Both the position numbers and the translations under genes were made by a program. The notes below the pieces were generated by a model. That model was not told where the DNA came from. It was given only the letters and a program-made list of their open reading frames with translations, and did not search any database. Positions 22,499-35,572 of a DNA stretch of 64,000 nt are shown piece after piece; within the stretch, counting starts at the first letter, position 1; each line of letters starts with the position of its first letter. Origin of the DNA: Rotaria sp. Silwood1 (lineage: Eukaryota > Rotifera > Eurotatoria > Philodinida > Philodinidae); the NCBI GenBank assembly GCA_905250075.1, contig CAJNOP010000058.1, forward strand, positions 325,789-389,788, given 5' to 3'.

Positions 22499-25044
22499 CT
22501 CTCACTTGAATTTTATTTGAATAAAAAAATAAATAAATCAACTTAAATACTTCTATATATTTTTTTCAAAATACTCTTAAATAAATACATTCGAAAACAA
22601 TAGAACAGCTGTGACATGCGTGGTGAATAATGTTTCTTGTGATACGTACTTCAATACACACTTTTTCTATACTATATCTATCAATATACTTTTGTATGTA
22701 TTATGCTTAACAAATCTGAACATAATTAAATGGAATTAATTTTTATGTTTGATTCATATTTAAATTATCTTTTGTGAATAGTAAAATATCTAACGAAAAA
22801 TTTCAATAAGGAAAAAAAAATAGCTACTACTATCAGATAGATAAGTGTATACTTCAGTATTGTTTTTTTCTTCGAGATACAAGAGAAAAAGAATATTCTG
22901 AGGGACATTATGGCACAAAGTTTGGTTTTTAGAGAAGATTCTTGTAATTTAGGTGTAGCTTGTGCTATATATTAATAAGACCATTTCCGTTCATTGATTT
23001 CATACAATTCATGAAGTAAACAAGAGCATAGAAAAAAAAAATGACAATAGAAATACATGTAATTTCATATAACTTCAGATAAAGTAGAATACGACTGAAG
23101 ATGAAGGATATTTACTATGATAAATGAGAAAAAAACAATGTCATATGTATACTATAAATATGACATCTTTATCCAAAAGAAAAAGACATAAATCATATTA
23201 ATCTATTGTAATCAACAATGCTTCATTTAACAACAATACTAAGAAACATAGTATCCAAATTAAAGTTACTACTGAAAAATGAGAAATAAAATTATGTTTC
23301 AAGAATACGGTGACTCTAAGATAATAATTGTATAAAAAAAGAATTGAATCTAGAAATAATGAAAAAATACCAAAGTCATCACGTGATCAAAATGTAACTC
23401 TTGAATCCGTTGCAAATAGATACTTCTAAAAAGATATGTCGAAGAATACTGATTAAAATGTTCTTTTCATTGCAGCTGATGCCAAAAACAGAATAAGTAA
23501 TCGAGAGTATTGCTAGTTAAAATATATCATTCTTTTTATTATTTATGAGTCTAACAACAAAAATAAATCGATTATGAAGTGTATCATATGATAAAGAAAA
23601 TCAAAATTACATATGAATATACGAGAAGTTATGCAGTTTTATGCTTCATAGTATTGTATACTATGATTTTTTATGAATACATATTACTTGTTCATTCAAA
23701 TATTTTTTGATTTTGACTAACAATTATTTATTTTATACTATCATCAATAATTTTTAAGAAAATATCATATTTCATTTTTCTATCCAAATAATATTCATTA
23801 GTTTCAAAACAATTTCAAATTTTATCATTCTTACATACTACAGGAACTAACTTTTTCGAATTTAGACAAATTATTAAATGAACATATATGACAAAATTGC
23901 TGTGTCTTATTGATAGAGACCTTTTGAAACGAAACAAGAAGTAAAATAATTGTTAACACCTATCATATTTTTAATAGAGCGGTGTGTTACAATGAAAGAC
24001 TACGGTAATGAATCTAACATGATCCGATCATTTTGAAAATTCAACGTTAATTAAGTTATTCAAAAAGAAAAAAAAAACATTAGTCTACGCCATCGGATAA
24101 ATAATATTCACATAGTATCCATACTACAATTATTATCCTCTTTTGAATATGTTGAAAAACAAATTTCTTCTCTTTATAATGATGATGTTTTCATAAAATG
24201 TAGCGACTTAAAATGAAAAAGTTCATAGACTCTCGAATTGATGTACCTGTAGTAATAGATCTTTTTTTATCACAGGTTTGTTAATAATAGTATTCGATTG
24301 GTCAAGTTGCATAGTATGATTGTCTTTATCCGATGATGCTTATGATGATAACAAAAAAAAGTTGATGATTAATTATTGTGAGAATGAAATAATGTTCCTT
24401 TCCTATAAATTTTTCCTTCAGTTATTTTATCTTCATAATCAATAGAAAGTATGTAAGTTAAGTTGCTTTTGTTCTGATCGACATTTTCAACTTATTTTAC
24501 TGATTAATAGTATTGATACAATTATTATCTCTAAAATGATATAGACAATTTTCATATATAAGCAACGTTTTAGTCAGAAATTTTGCTCAAATGATTCCAA
24601 AAATTATCTCATATATTTAAACAAAACAATACATTTTAATTTTCAATTAATCTATCAAATAAAACAAAATAAAAAAGTCTAAACTATAGTGAAAGTTAAT
24701 ATAAATTTTCAAAAATGAATTTTGTATGTATGTTTTCTTTCTTTTATGAGTATGATATTTATTTTAGTATTGATGACAAACTTTGTACACATAATTCGGA
24801 TATATAATACACAAAGAAAAAGAAAGAGATCAAACATTGTTCAATGTTTACAAATAGTCAACGGTATGTTTGGTACAATTTCGTTGATCATTATCATTGC
24901 CTCCGTTTATATATATATATATATGTATGTACGTGTGTCGTGCATTGCATAAACCTGTATTGATTTGTTCTTTTTTTTTTTTTTTTTTTTTGCATTGATA
25001 GAAAAATGTTAAATTGGTGATGCGCAACCACAAGCAATACATAT
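22499..25044. other. Intergenic, possible missing 5' exon of PAP2 gene
   Basis: 2.5 kb AT-rich region. At 24740-24925 on the plus strand there is a hydrophobic open frame that could be a transmembrane first exon for the PAP2 gene, but none of the donors I tried keeps frame with 25045. A T(21) run at about 24971-24991 precedes an ATAG acceptor at 25001. Nothing else seen. Confidence 0.4.
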
Positions 25045-26069
25045 ATGCCTATCCTTTCTCATCGTCGTTATCAACAAGCTCGATATGAGCAACCAAATAT
25101 ATTTTCATTAATATTTATTATTAATGGTTTTAAAGATTTATGGTATGATCATGTTACACCTGAAATAGCTAAATATGCTTTTAAATCTATACGTGATCTT
25201 TTATTTATGGGTATTGAATTACTTACAGAAAATACAATGATACAAGTTATATCATTATTAGAACATAATCGAACACCACTTCGTGATTTAGCTGAAGAAT
25301 ATTTAAGTAATGTTAATAGAAAATTTGTTGATTTTGCTTATATTGGTGAAAATACATATCAAGTTGATACGAATAGTGTTTTATTTTTATGGATTTTTTA
25401 TTGTTTTTTACATGGACCAAAAGGATTAAAAGTTTTACAAAAAGGTGTACGATGTTTAACTATAGCACGAGCACTTCGTGTTATTACATTTTCAATAACT
25501 ATTTTACCTAATCCAAATCCAAAATGTAATTTTACTGGACCAATTAATCCATTCAATTTAAGTCCAGGTCAATAATTTTTTTTTTTATTATGTAAATTTC
25601 TTTTTTGTTTTTAGGTGGTGCATGTAATGATTTATTATATAGTGGTCATGTTATTGTTTATACAATATCAGCATTAGCTGTAACAATTCTTTGTTCATTA
25701 TATCCATTTGGATTATTACGTTTATTAATACGTTTATTTATATGGATTCAAGTTGTACAACGAATGATTCGAGCTATTGTTGAATTTCATCATTATTCTG
25801 TTGATATGTTTCTTGGTTTATGTATAACATTATTGATATGGCATGCCGATATACTTTATTATGATTTACCATGTTTACCACAACCATTATATCCACATTT
25901 AAAAAGACTTATATTTTCACATGATCCTGATGGTTCTATTGATCAATATGTTAATCAATGTGCTGTAGTTTTTCGACGTTTTAAACGACAACCAATGAAA
26001 ACATCAATGAATCTTGTTCAACGTCCTAGAGCTTCATTACAATTAAAGACTCATTTAAAACAAATTTAA
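25045..26069 (+). CDS. Sphingomyelin synthase-like / PAP2 superfamily membrane protein
   Basis: Exons 25045-25567 and 25615-26069 (47-nt intron, phase 1) give 325 aa. The protein carries the conserved blocks of the sphingomyelin synthase (PAP2_C) family: RVITFSITILP, CNDLLYSGH and HHYSVD. These supply the catalytic set H186, H234 and D238. Family members transfer a phospho-head group between phospholipid and ceramide (or a related lipid) in Golgi or plasma membranes. Several hydrophobic segments flank the motifs. The N-terminus is short of the usual six-span layout and an upstream exon may be missing, since an in-frame stop lies 27 nt before this ATG. The substrate cannot be read from sequence; an inositol or ethanolamine head-group enzyme is possible. 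Confidence 0.75.
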
Positions 26070-26865
26070 GAAAAGAAATTATGCGAAAATTATTTATTTA
26101 TTTTTTGTTTGTTTGTTTGCTTATAGATTTTGAAAAAAAATTGACTTAATGTATAAATTATTAAGTAAATTTATAATAGAGAAAGAAAAAGTTAACATAT
26201 TATTATTACTTTAAATTCAGAAAATTTTGATATTTTCGAATATTAAGAATAGATAAGTTAATTTTATAACTTGAAAGTTGAATATCTACCGTTCATAAGT
26301 ATTATACAATACAAAAAGTAATATCTCCTCTTTCGAACAGTTTATAATTGATATTTTTGTCACACATTGGTCAATTAATATGGGATGAAGAAGAAAGAGA
26401 AACAATCTTATTGCGCCAGTGTTTTTCTTGGTTGTTTTACTAATATTTGAAAAAAAAAAGTACAACTAGATCTTTCTTCAGCACTATGAGTTCGATACCA
26501 ATTTACTTTTAACATACACTATGTGAGACTCAATTTTGTCATTCAGTAGTGACCTCATTGAAGAAAATGTTGATAAATAATTTATTTCATCATAATGTTC
26601 TCGTTGTTAAGAAAATTTACATCAGTAATTTCATCATGCGCGAAAAAAAAAATGCTATTTTTTTATAGATGTCAGTAATAAATTAGGTAAAATATGGATT
26701 TAATCTAAAATTTCGTAATAAATATTTATATTAAAGGTAAAAGTACATTTTATTCTGTAATTTTGATTATTTTTTCATGTAATGGCTGGTGCTCGTCGAG
26801 CAAAATTATATCATTCAGTTATTCAATTTTCTTTTCGTGATCTTTAAATAATCTTTTCTTTAACT
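26070..26865. other. Intergenic
   Basis: AT-rich spacer between the PAP2 gene and FBXO9. A short ATG frame at 26781 ends after 21 codons and looks like a leader ORF or non-coding. No repeat seen. Confidence 0.45.
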
Positions 26866-28835
26866 ATGGTAATAAATATTTATTTATATTTGATTATTAA
26901 ATTATTTTAAAATAGGATTCTGATCGTGATAGTGATGATTGTGAATATGAAACAAGTGAACAACGTACTAATGAACGACGTATTGAACATCAATTAGATG
27001 AATTTCTTTATAAATGGAAAAAAGAAATTCAACAACGAACTGTCTATGGACATGTTATTAATGATAAACAACAAGAACACGAACAACAAGAACCTATTAA
27101 TGTTGAAGAACAGGTAAAACAAAACAAAAATTATAGTATTATATTCAATAAAATATGTTTGTAATATCATTAGGCTAAACATTTTTTTCTACGTGCTTCT
27201 GATTTAGAACGTGAAGGAAAATTATATGATGGTAAATGAATAAATTATTATCGATATACTAAATAATTTTTTTTTGTTTTTTAGCTATTAAATATTATCG
27301 AGCAGCTATGCAATTAGTACCGGATATTGAATTTCGTATGGCTCGAAAAGGACAACAACAACAACAAATAACAACAATGGATTTAAATAATCGACAGTAT
27401 ATTAAAATATTTTATTTACAATAAATAATAATTTATTTTTATATAGAGAAAATATCGATGAAGATAATAATACAAATGAAGTATCTGAACAAAATGATAA
27501 TGATCTTATTGATTCTTTACAACGTATTCATATGGATGATGGTGAACTTTCATCTATATGTATTAAAAATTTTCCTCAACAAGTATAAATTTTTTTCTTG
27601 TTGTTTTCATTCGATTAGAATCAAAGTTTTTTTTTTTCAATCTAGACTACACATATATCAAGTCTTCCATCGGAAGTATTAATTTATATATTACGTTGGG
27701 TTATTTCATCAGATTTAGATATTCGTTCATTAGAACAATGTGCACGTGTATGTCGAGGTTTTTATATATGTGCACGAGATCCTCAATTATGGAAAATGAT
27801 TTGTTTTAAAACATGGGGTGTTCAAACAGGAAATTCATCAGTAAATATTAATTGGCGTCATATGTTTATTAATAGACCACATGTTGTTTTTAATGGTAAA
27901 AAGAAAACAAAAATTTAACATTTTTTTATTAGATCATTGAATTTTTATTATAGTGTAAATTTTAATCGATATATATATATATATATTTTAGGCGTATATA
28001 TTAGTCGAGCAACATATATTCGTCAAGGTGAACAATCTTTAGATACATTTTATTCACCATGGCATCTTGTTGAATATTATCGATATATAAGATTTTTTCC
28101 TGATGGTTTGTTTTTCTATATATTTTTTATAAATAAAATTTTTCTTTTCTTTATATAGGTATTGTTTTAATATATACAAGTGGTAAGATAAATAATATAA
28201 TAATATAGAAAATTATAAATTTATATATATATAAATAGCTGATGAACCTCGTATAACAGTTGCTCGTTTAAAAAGTCGATATTCAATTCGTGATCAAACA
28301 CTTATTTATGGAAATTATCGTTTACAAAATAATCGAGTAAATATAAATTATTATGAATAAATTTAATTTTTTTTTGTTTTTTTTTCTTATATTTATAGGT
28401 ATTAATTGTAGCAAAACGTACTACTCAACGAACTTCAACTATAAGTAGTACTCAACGACGTGGTGGTAAAGATTTACAAACATCTGATATTGAACAAACA
28501 ATGAATATGGTAAAAATATTTTGATTGAATTATTTAATAAAAAAAAATATATTTTTTTTTTTCTAGGAATTTGAAATGTGTGACGCTGGAAAGAAAAAAC
28601 ATCATCAACTTGTATGGAGACATTATGAAATTAAATTTACTAATAAGTAAGATTTTATTATTATTGTTTTTTTTTTGTGAAATAAAATTACTGTTTTTTT
28701 TTTGTTTTGTATAGACGAACAGGTGAAGAACGTTCGACACTACTTGATGTAGTTAATGATCGGCATGCATATCCTCCATTAATCTTTTCAAGAGTAAAAA
28801 GTTATACTGTTGCAGCAGAACAACTACTCAAATGA
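26866..28835 (+). CDS. FBXO9: F-box only protein 9 (FBXO9) orthologue, 12 exons
   Basis: Exons 26866-26868, 26916-27113, 27174-27231, 27285-27396, 27447-27582, 27646-27895, 27992-28105, 28159-28182, 28239-28336, 28399-28509, 28567-28646 and 28715-28835 join in frame to 434 aa, close to the length of vertebrate FBXO9. Visible landmarks are a TPR-like helix ([20 protein letters not shown], then [16 protein letters not shown]), an F-box ([20 protein letters not shown]) and the C-terminal FBXO9 domain ([26 protein letters not shown]). FBXO9 is an SCF substrate receptor linked to TTI1/TELO2 turnover and mTOR signalling in mammals. The start codon stands alone at the end of exon 1 (ATG|GTAATA), so the first coding intron separates M from D. 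The intron-rich structure contrasts with the intronless F-box array nearby. Confidence 0.9.
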
Positions 28836-28992
28836 TATAACCGATCAATCCGGTGCTTTTGTTTTCTTATGTATATAAACCCTTTTTTTTTTCTGACATA
28901 GCTAGAGTTTTGTTTGATCTTCTTTTTACTTGACAAATAAAGTATATTTGCATTACAAAAAAGAAAAAAGGTTTTCTATCAGTTATTCATAG

Positions 28993-30131
28993 TTATTCAA
29001 TTTTTCGCCATAAAGCCCACGTAAGAGGACTTGGTTCGGCACCTGCATATGAACGATGAGAAGTAACACATCGATATTTTATACCATTATACATGACATC
29101 ATCACCTCTTTGATAAGCAATTAATAATGATGACCATGAGGATAAATTAGTAGTAGCCATAGTCATCGTCGTTGTTGTTGTTGTTGTTGTTGATAATATT
29201 GACCAATGTTTTGGTGATAGTACTGAACGATATTTTGATGTTGAACTGCTTGTTGTTGTCATAGTACTATAGAAATATTATAATTCATAGCAAGTAAATA
29301 AGATTAATCGACTTACGTTGTAGGACTAATAATAATTGGTGGAAGAGTAGTAGTTGGACTATTAGCCAAAATTGTTATATCAGAACAACCCATAAATGTT
29401 TCATTTTCTCTTCCTAAACCAGGACCTGATTTATTAGTAGTAGGATCTCGACCCCAATTATTTCCTGTTGTATATTTCCATTGAAAAACACAATGTTGAC
29501 AAGCAATATCTAATGGAAGTTGAATACGAACAGTAATCATTTCAGAACCATGTTTAGCAATATCACGATATTTTGTTGAATCTGTATTAGCAATAGTTAA
29601 TAAATGATGATCAAGACATTCTTGTGTTGCATCAGAATTTGAATTATCATCTATATTACATAAACGAAATTCAAAATAACCGTGATGATTTGCCGATAAC
29701 TACAAGACAAATAATTAAATAAATTTTTTTGTATTAATTTTTATTATTTACTTTGACTTTAACATCAATTTGTTGTCCTTGAATATATGTTTGTACGATT
29801 TTACCTGTGTACATCGCTCCACCTTTTTCAAATAATTTAACTGCTCTATCATATGGTTCACCACAGATACCACATTTACCTCCTATATAGAAGATTCAAA
29901 TTGTCATAATAAAAAAAAAAAAAGAAGTTACTAACCATTCGTATTCCATTGATGTCCAACACCACCACAAAACATTTCCATATGACCAGAATAAGTACAA
30001 CATTTTTTAAATGATGGATCAACAAGCCAAGCTGAACTACGTGCAACTGGTTCAAATAAATAACCATGACCATTAATTGATATTAGACAAAATGAAAATA
30101 AAACGAAAAGATTTAACATGTTGACAATCAT
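28993..30131 (-). CDS. AA15-type lytic polysaccharide monooxygenase with chitin-binding module, copy 1
   Basis: Exons 30131-29936, 29882-29752, 29699-29317 and 29266-28993 join to 327 aa. Residues 1-21 are a signal peptide cut before His22, so the mature protein starts HGYL as copper LPMOs do. The second histidine-brace residue is H114 in LSANHHGYFEF. Cys pairs and the FQWKYTTGN block complete an AA15-like domain. A Thr/Ser linker with a poly-Thr run (a GTT repeat on the plus strand) leads to a C-terminal module with WSS, GDDVMYNG and GAEPSPLTWALW, typical of CBM5/12 chitin binding. The expected role is oxidative chitin or cellulose cleavage outside the cell. The ATG at 30131 was chosen because the longer frame starts with TTG and the paralogue aligns from here. 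Confidence 0.88.
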
Positions 30132-32903
30132 TGAATCAAACAATCAAATGGTTTGAATGCAGGACCAAATCATTTTGTATAAATAATCCTATTAAACATT
30201 AACATTTGATATCACATAATATTTGCGTATAACGACGTATACATTCAAAATCAAGTGTGATATCAATTTCAATCGATGACGAATAACATACTGGTCGTAA
30301 TATTCAATATTATGAAATCATTATTTAATGTATTCGAAGATTGAATCATAAGATATGAAATACATTTATGAGAATGAAATTTAAATACAAGATAAGACGA
30401 AAATAATACTTGTTGAAGTATTATTTGTCGAGAACATTATCAAACGATGAGACAATCTCTTCCGCAAATAATCTGCTACTTTGAACATTTTGAAATTGAT
30501 CTTTTAGTGATGATAAGCTTGGTCAACTTCGATTTTATGTTTGTTTTTAAATCATAAAAAAATAGATAATTGAATAAGAGAAGGTGACTACAATAGTTTG
30601 ACTACGGAACGATGAATACGTTGGATTGTAAAAAAAAAGACGCTCCTTATCTAATAATGCATGCATTACTCGATAGAGAAAATCTTTCCCTCGAAGTCTG
30701 CATATATTCCTTTCTCTAGTGAAAAATCATCAAACAAAAAAACTATAATTGTCTATAATAGTTTTCATCGTCTATTAATAGAAGCTATAGTTACTTTTTC
30801 TATTTGAAGTCTCTATTCTTTTTGAAATTGAATTTCAAATAAGGAAAAGTGAAAAAAATATTGTGAATCTGATGTTTCATCTATAATAGAAATATACGTT
30901 GGTTGAATAATTTCTTTTCATAAGAAAACTTAAACAACAACGAACTAAAGTATAAATGACTATTGTATTGTATTTTATCATCAATCAAGTATCTATCATT
31001 GATCGATGTTTCAAAAACGAATTAGGACCACACCCAAAAAAAAACAAAATTCTTTTAACTGTTGACTTTTCTTTTAACATTAGTATTAAAGTGATGCAAT
31101 TTCAACTAAACCTTGAGAATCCTCTTTATGATGTTCTTTCACAAATAGCATCTTGTATGACTTCATTGAATGACATTCAGTCACAATTCTGTCTACTTTT
31201 TATTCGTACAATCAAACAGACTATTGTAACAATCCGAAAACACCGGTCAGTAGCATATTTTCATAAGCATTATTAATTTCATTAATTTTTGTTCTTACGT
31301 AAATTTTTTAAATGTCTTTCAGATGTTTTTACATTTCTTACTACTATCTAATAATTTTGTAAAATCATTTGGAAAATATTCCTGTCTAGTACTGCTCATA
31401 TTTGATGTTTCGTATGCTAAATTTGACTAACATATTTTGTTTCTAATATTTATATAAGCAAAGATAGTTTTTTTTCCAGAATGTACAAAATGTATATATC
31501 GTCATGGCAAATCAACATGTCTTCGTTTCATTGTAGATCGATCTACATGAAACAGATATAAAATAAACATTAAAATTTTTTATCAACAAGACAATATGAA
31601 ATTATTTCTTTGTTGAAATCAAATAAGAAATTGAAAATTATTCAACGACAAGAAAATTATTTTATCATTACATCAAAATGAAACATCGTTTTTTTTTGTA
31701 TGTTTTTCAATCTTTTACGAAAACGATCTGTTTTTAAAATCATCTTATAGTACATAGTATCAAATAAAAAGATATTTGATAGAGCTCGCCTTTTGCAACT
31801 GTTTCTGTTGTCAAGTTATTGAAAATATAGCAATATCTTGTTTTGTTTGTTCTCGGACGCACCTTAGTTATTAGTTTTAGGTCGAAAACTTAAACACCGT
31901 TCTTGATTAAAATTAGCAGGACTCAAGAATGAATTTTATAGTGCAGAATTTGATTGTCATGAAAAACATATCCAAGGATGAATATCATTGTATGAGCTGT
32001 CTGTTGTTCTTTTTTCCATAAATTAGCTAACTATAAGTATTATATATATGTATATATTAATGAAATGATCATTTTATTTTTTTGATTAAAATTTTATTAT
32101 TCATTGTGTTTAAATGAAAGAAAAGACTTCATTATACATTCACTTTTTATTTAAAGACTTATATGTATTGTCGAACTGAAATTAAGTTCTTATTGTGAAT
32201 ATAGGAAATAATTATTACATTTATTATATATTAAATTAGAAAAGTCTTTCAATTAATCCAACGTACTATTTGTTTTTACACGAACTCATTTAAGAAAAAA
32301 GAGAAATTTGTTTTTCTTTCATGAAAACCTATTGAGAAAGATAAATATCAATCAAAATATTATTGGTTATATTGAATTGTTATCTTCAACAATAAATATG
32401 TAAGGTTAATCGCAATAGAATGTGAAAAATGATTTCATAATCATAAATAAAAGTATAGGGAGAGAGAAGACCTTTTTTTGTTGATCAATCTCTTAGTGTT
32501 ATAGATGTATGTGAAAAGACTTTTACTTCATGAACAAGATTCACTTGTTAATCATTTGCAATAAAAAAAGAAACATATACTTTGTTCAAAAGTTTGTTCA
32601 AGTTTAAAAGAAAATTATTTGTTTTTTGAATGAAAATTTAATTATTTTCATAAAACATTTATGAAATTTGTTAATTATATTTCGTAGAAAATAGATAATA
32701 GATTAACAAATTTTTATCAATCAAAGAATACATATGAACAATTTCAACATAGTCATTCTTCTACTAATAAAAGTTATTTTAAGTTCAATAATGATTTAGA
32801 ATAATTTTATTTATTTGAAGGGTGTCCGTATGTTATTTCTTCATCTATACTCACACACCTACATCGACACCCTACTTTGGAAATTGAACTTGTAAATTAT
32901 AGA
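30132..32903. other. Intergenic, left edge of accessory island
   Basis: 2.8 kb AT-rich DNA. An open frame at 30956-31276 has no family signal. Telomere-like palindrome C lies at the right end. Nothing else is supported. Confidence 0.45.
32819..32874. repeat. telomere-like palindrome C
   Basis: Short, worn copy: GGGTGTCCGTATG, a core TTATTTCTTCATC (the complement of the GAAGA core), then ATACTCACACACC and CGACACCC. It lies 30 nt downstream of the GFA gene's stop codon. Confidence 0.65.
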
Positions 32904-33377
32904 CTAAATAGCTACACCCTTTTCTTGCAACCACTTTTTCAAATCTTCTGTGAGTTTTGGCATAGCTTCATGTTCTTGTATACCATCAATTGTTGCTTTA
33001 TTCCAGTCTGGACGATTTTTACAGTAGAGTGCCATACCAGGTTTTGGTAATTGATCGAATAGACCCAATCTCACTGCTATTAAACCGATAAATTGTGGAT
33101 TTTTTCCATATACCGGTGAACCACAATTACTGCAGAATGCACGTTCTACTGTTGTGCCACTGTCTGTATTTGGATCTTGATATAATTTTGGTTGACCTTG
33201 TATTTTAACATCTCCTTCTGATAAATAGAGATTATACGATGCTAAACAGCCACCACTTTGACGACAATTTTTACAATAACATATACCTATATTCTCAGTT
33301 TTATTGAATGCATCTTGTGAAACAGAGACAGATATTTGACCACACAGACATTTGCCCGATATTGTAGATGCAGTCAT
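32904..33377 (-). CDS. GFA / CENP-V-fold family zinc protein
   Basis: 157 aa, intronless, ATG at 33377. Zinc-ligand cysteines typical of the glutathione-dependent formaldehyde-activating enzyme (GFA) fold are all present: C10-x-C12, C33-x-C35-x-x-C38 and C82-x-x-C85 in FCSNCGSPVYG. Length and motif order match single-domain bacterial and fungal members and the short CENP-V-like proteins. Characterised GFA proteins speed S-hydroxymethyl-glutathione formation, but many family members have other or unknown roles. No signal peptide. The single-exon structure, sitting among telomere-like repeats and next to ART genes, is compatible with horizontal acquisition; that needs a tree. Confidence 0.85.
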   Translation of the reverse strand: MTASTISGKCLCGQISVSVSQDAFNKTENIGICYCKNCRQSGGCLASYNLYLSEGDVKIQGQPKLYQDPNTDSGTTVERAFCSNCGSPVYGKNPQFIGLIAVRLGLFDQLPKPGMALYCKNRPDWNKATIDGIQEHEAMPKLTEDLKKWLQEKGVAI

Positions 33378-34210
33378 TGTTTATACTGATCTTACTTTAA
33401 CGTCTCAAATGAGAAACAGTATAGAGAATGGAGAGAAGAAAATGAGAAAGAATAGCAAAAGAAAATATAAGTGGATATGTATTTTTTTTTCTTTCACAAA
33501 ATATACGATTACTTCTTTGCTCGATTAACTCGTATGTGTAAATACAGTACAAGAGAAGCAAATCGTCTTTCTAGGCTTATTCTTATTTCTTTTTCTTTCC
33601 TTTTACCACTCGTAGCTTACATTTTCTTTGTTCGTTCGCATCCTACTGTTCGCCACTACAACATGTCAATGAAACTTGAAACTATCACACACCATAAGAT
33701 TCTCATCAGATAGTAACAAAATCGGAAACCCTCTAAGAGTTTTCCGGAAGACGGATGTTTTTTTTCGAGAGCATAGTATGTCTTTTTTAAGAAAATGTAT
33801 TAAGTGATAAAAGGATAAAATAAGAAAAAAAGGAAACTTCTCATTAGTGTAGAAAACAATGATATTTTCGCAGCGTCAAAAATTAGTCGTACAAAGTTTT
33901 GATCTTTTGGAAAACAAAAAGGAAACAGCTAAAATAAACTTTACTTTATGAATTACAGGAAGTAGGGTGAATGTGGATATGGGTATCTGGCTGTGCGCGT
34001 AGACATGGTGTGGGTGTCTTGTGATGATACGCACTTGCACTACTACCCCTACACCACAGACTCAAATCAACACTATATTTTGTAATTTCTGTCAAACGCA
34101 ATAGAATGAATGTAGTTTTTTTTTTCATTTATTCTCATTTTATTTTATTTATCATGTTATAATAAGGAAGTAAATCATAGTAAAATCTAAGTTCTAATCA
34201 TCGTGAACAT
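33378..34210. other. Intergenic with palindrome D
   Basis: Spacer between the GFA gene and the broken ART gene. It contains telomere-like palindrome D and no supported gene; an 80-codon plus-strand frame at 33471 has no family signal. Confidence 0.5.
33964..34058. repeat. telomere-like palindrome D
   Basis: Worn copy: AGGGTGAATGTGGATATGGG on one side, TGGTGTGGGTGTC, a GATGATAC spacer, then TACTACCCCTACACCAC. Weaker arms than copies F or N. Confidence 0.6.
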
Positions 34211-35213
34211 TTACCATGGCTCACATTCTTTTAGTTTTATTTCAACGTTAGGTGATTTGTCGTTATCTATTCGAATATCAATTATTTTAAATGCTGAATA
34301 AGGTAAAATTAAAACTTCTTCTTCATAAGGAAATAATGATATATCTTGAATATCTAATGCAGTTTTTTGATTACGTATTTCATACACACATATTGTACTT
34401 AATTGACCACCTTTATGACGGTCATCATCAAGAAATTTTGATGCTATATCCCATTGCTTTGACGAAGATGAAAATGTTTTAGTTAATATTCGTGTACCTA
34501 TCTTGTATTGTTTTAAATCATTATTAGTGATCATCATACCACGATATGCTTTCCCTGTATACCACAATGTTTCGGATGACGAGCAATTATTCCAAGATAA
34601 TATATTTTACTAAGATTTTCCTTATCAGTTAAATTTTCTAGATGTAATTGAGTTAGATGAACATTAAGCGTAGAATAGAAACCAGTTTCAGCTGTATAGG
34701 CTTGTAATAAATAAAAGGGATCTCTTGTGTTGATTGTGAGATTAAAATATTTTACAACTGTGTCAATATCTTCAATACGTTGTAAATCTTTTTCAAGATA
34801 GTTTCTTTTTATATAGTCAATCAATTCATAAAATTGTGGATCTTGTCCATATGTTCCCAATTTTGTCCAATATTGATATGCTTTAAAATCTGCCTGATCT
34901 GTCTGCAGAATCCATTCGATGGATTCACTAACAAAACGAGTTTTATTCATACGACGACGTATCATCTGCCTTATTTTATCAGTTTTACCTTCATCCAATG
35001 GCGTACAGTTAAATTTATTTATTGTTGTACAACAAGCACCTTTTCGTAGTAATAATTCAACAATTTCCTCATGCCCACGATACGATACTACATGAAGTGC
35101 GGTAGAGCCATTTGGTTCTAATTTATTAATTTCTGCTAATGATATTGTTTGCAAATATGTTTTAACTAAACTAATATCATTACTTCGACATGCATTATAG
35201 AAAGGGGTAGTAT
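34211..35213 (-). pseudogene. Ankyrin-repeat NAD:arginine ADP-ribosyltransferase, frameshifted
   Basis: The exon begins at an acceptor (TTGTTGTAG) at 35214. An ankyrin-like pair follows (TPFYNACRSNDISLVKTYL, GSTALHVVSYRGHEEIVELL), then a spacer helix region and an ART catalytic domain with the R-S-ExE signature: YRGM for Arg, TKTFSSSSK for the Ser block, and PYEEE for the ExE glutamates. These enzymes transfer ADP-ribose from NAD to arginines. The reading frame changes between about 34555 and 34575, so the ankyrin part and most of the catalytic core are in different frames; the shift is equivalent to loss of one base (or gain of two). No ATG starts the first frame, so a 5' exon is also missing. 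It is either a recent pseudogene or a sequencing slip. Window neighbours with similar decay favour the former. Confidence 0.75.
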
Positions 35214-35572
35214 CTACAACAATAAATGATAAATTTGTTAACAAGTAGATTTTATGAACCTCATGTATATTTTTTTCGAAGAAAAAGCTGAACGTAAGAT
35301 CTAGGTGTCGATTACGTAAAAAAACAGAAGCATTCTTTACAATTACTGTAACTAGTTGTTTAGTATTTCATGCAATTTTACGTTGTACTTGATGCTAACT
35401 ATCTATGCTTATTTAGCCTCTTTTAGTTATCAGATTTCTATACGATAGATTTATTTTTATTGAATTTTTCAGCAAAACTCCGCAATCTAATTTCGGTTTC
35501 GTTGACAGTTGACCTTTGATGTTGAACTTCACACTTTGCGCAACTGCTACTCTCAATGAAACTAGTTCATTC

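Noticed and set aside
24722-24952. Hydrophobic frame as first exon of the PAP2 gene
   Set aside because: The donors tested do not join 25045 in frame; kept only as a note in the intergenic entry.
30956-31276. 106-codon plus-strand frame
   Set aside because: No domain, no splice context, and composition typical of AT-rich noncoding DNA.
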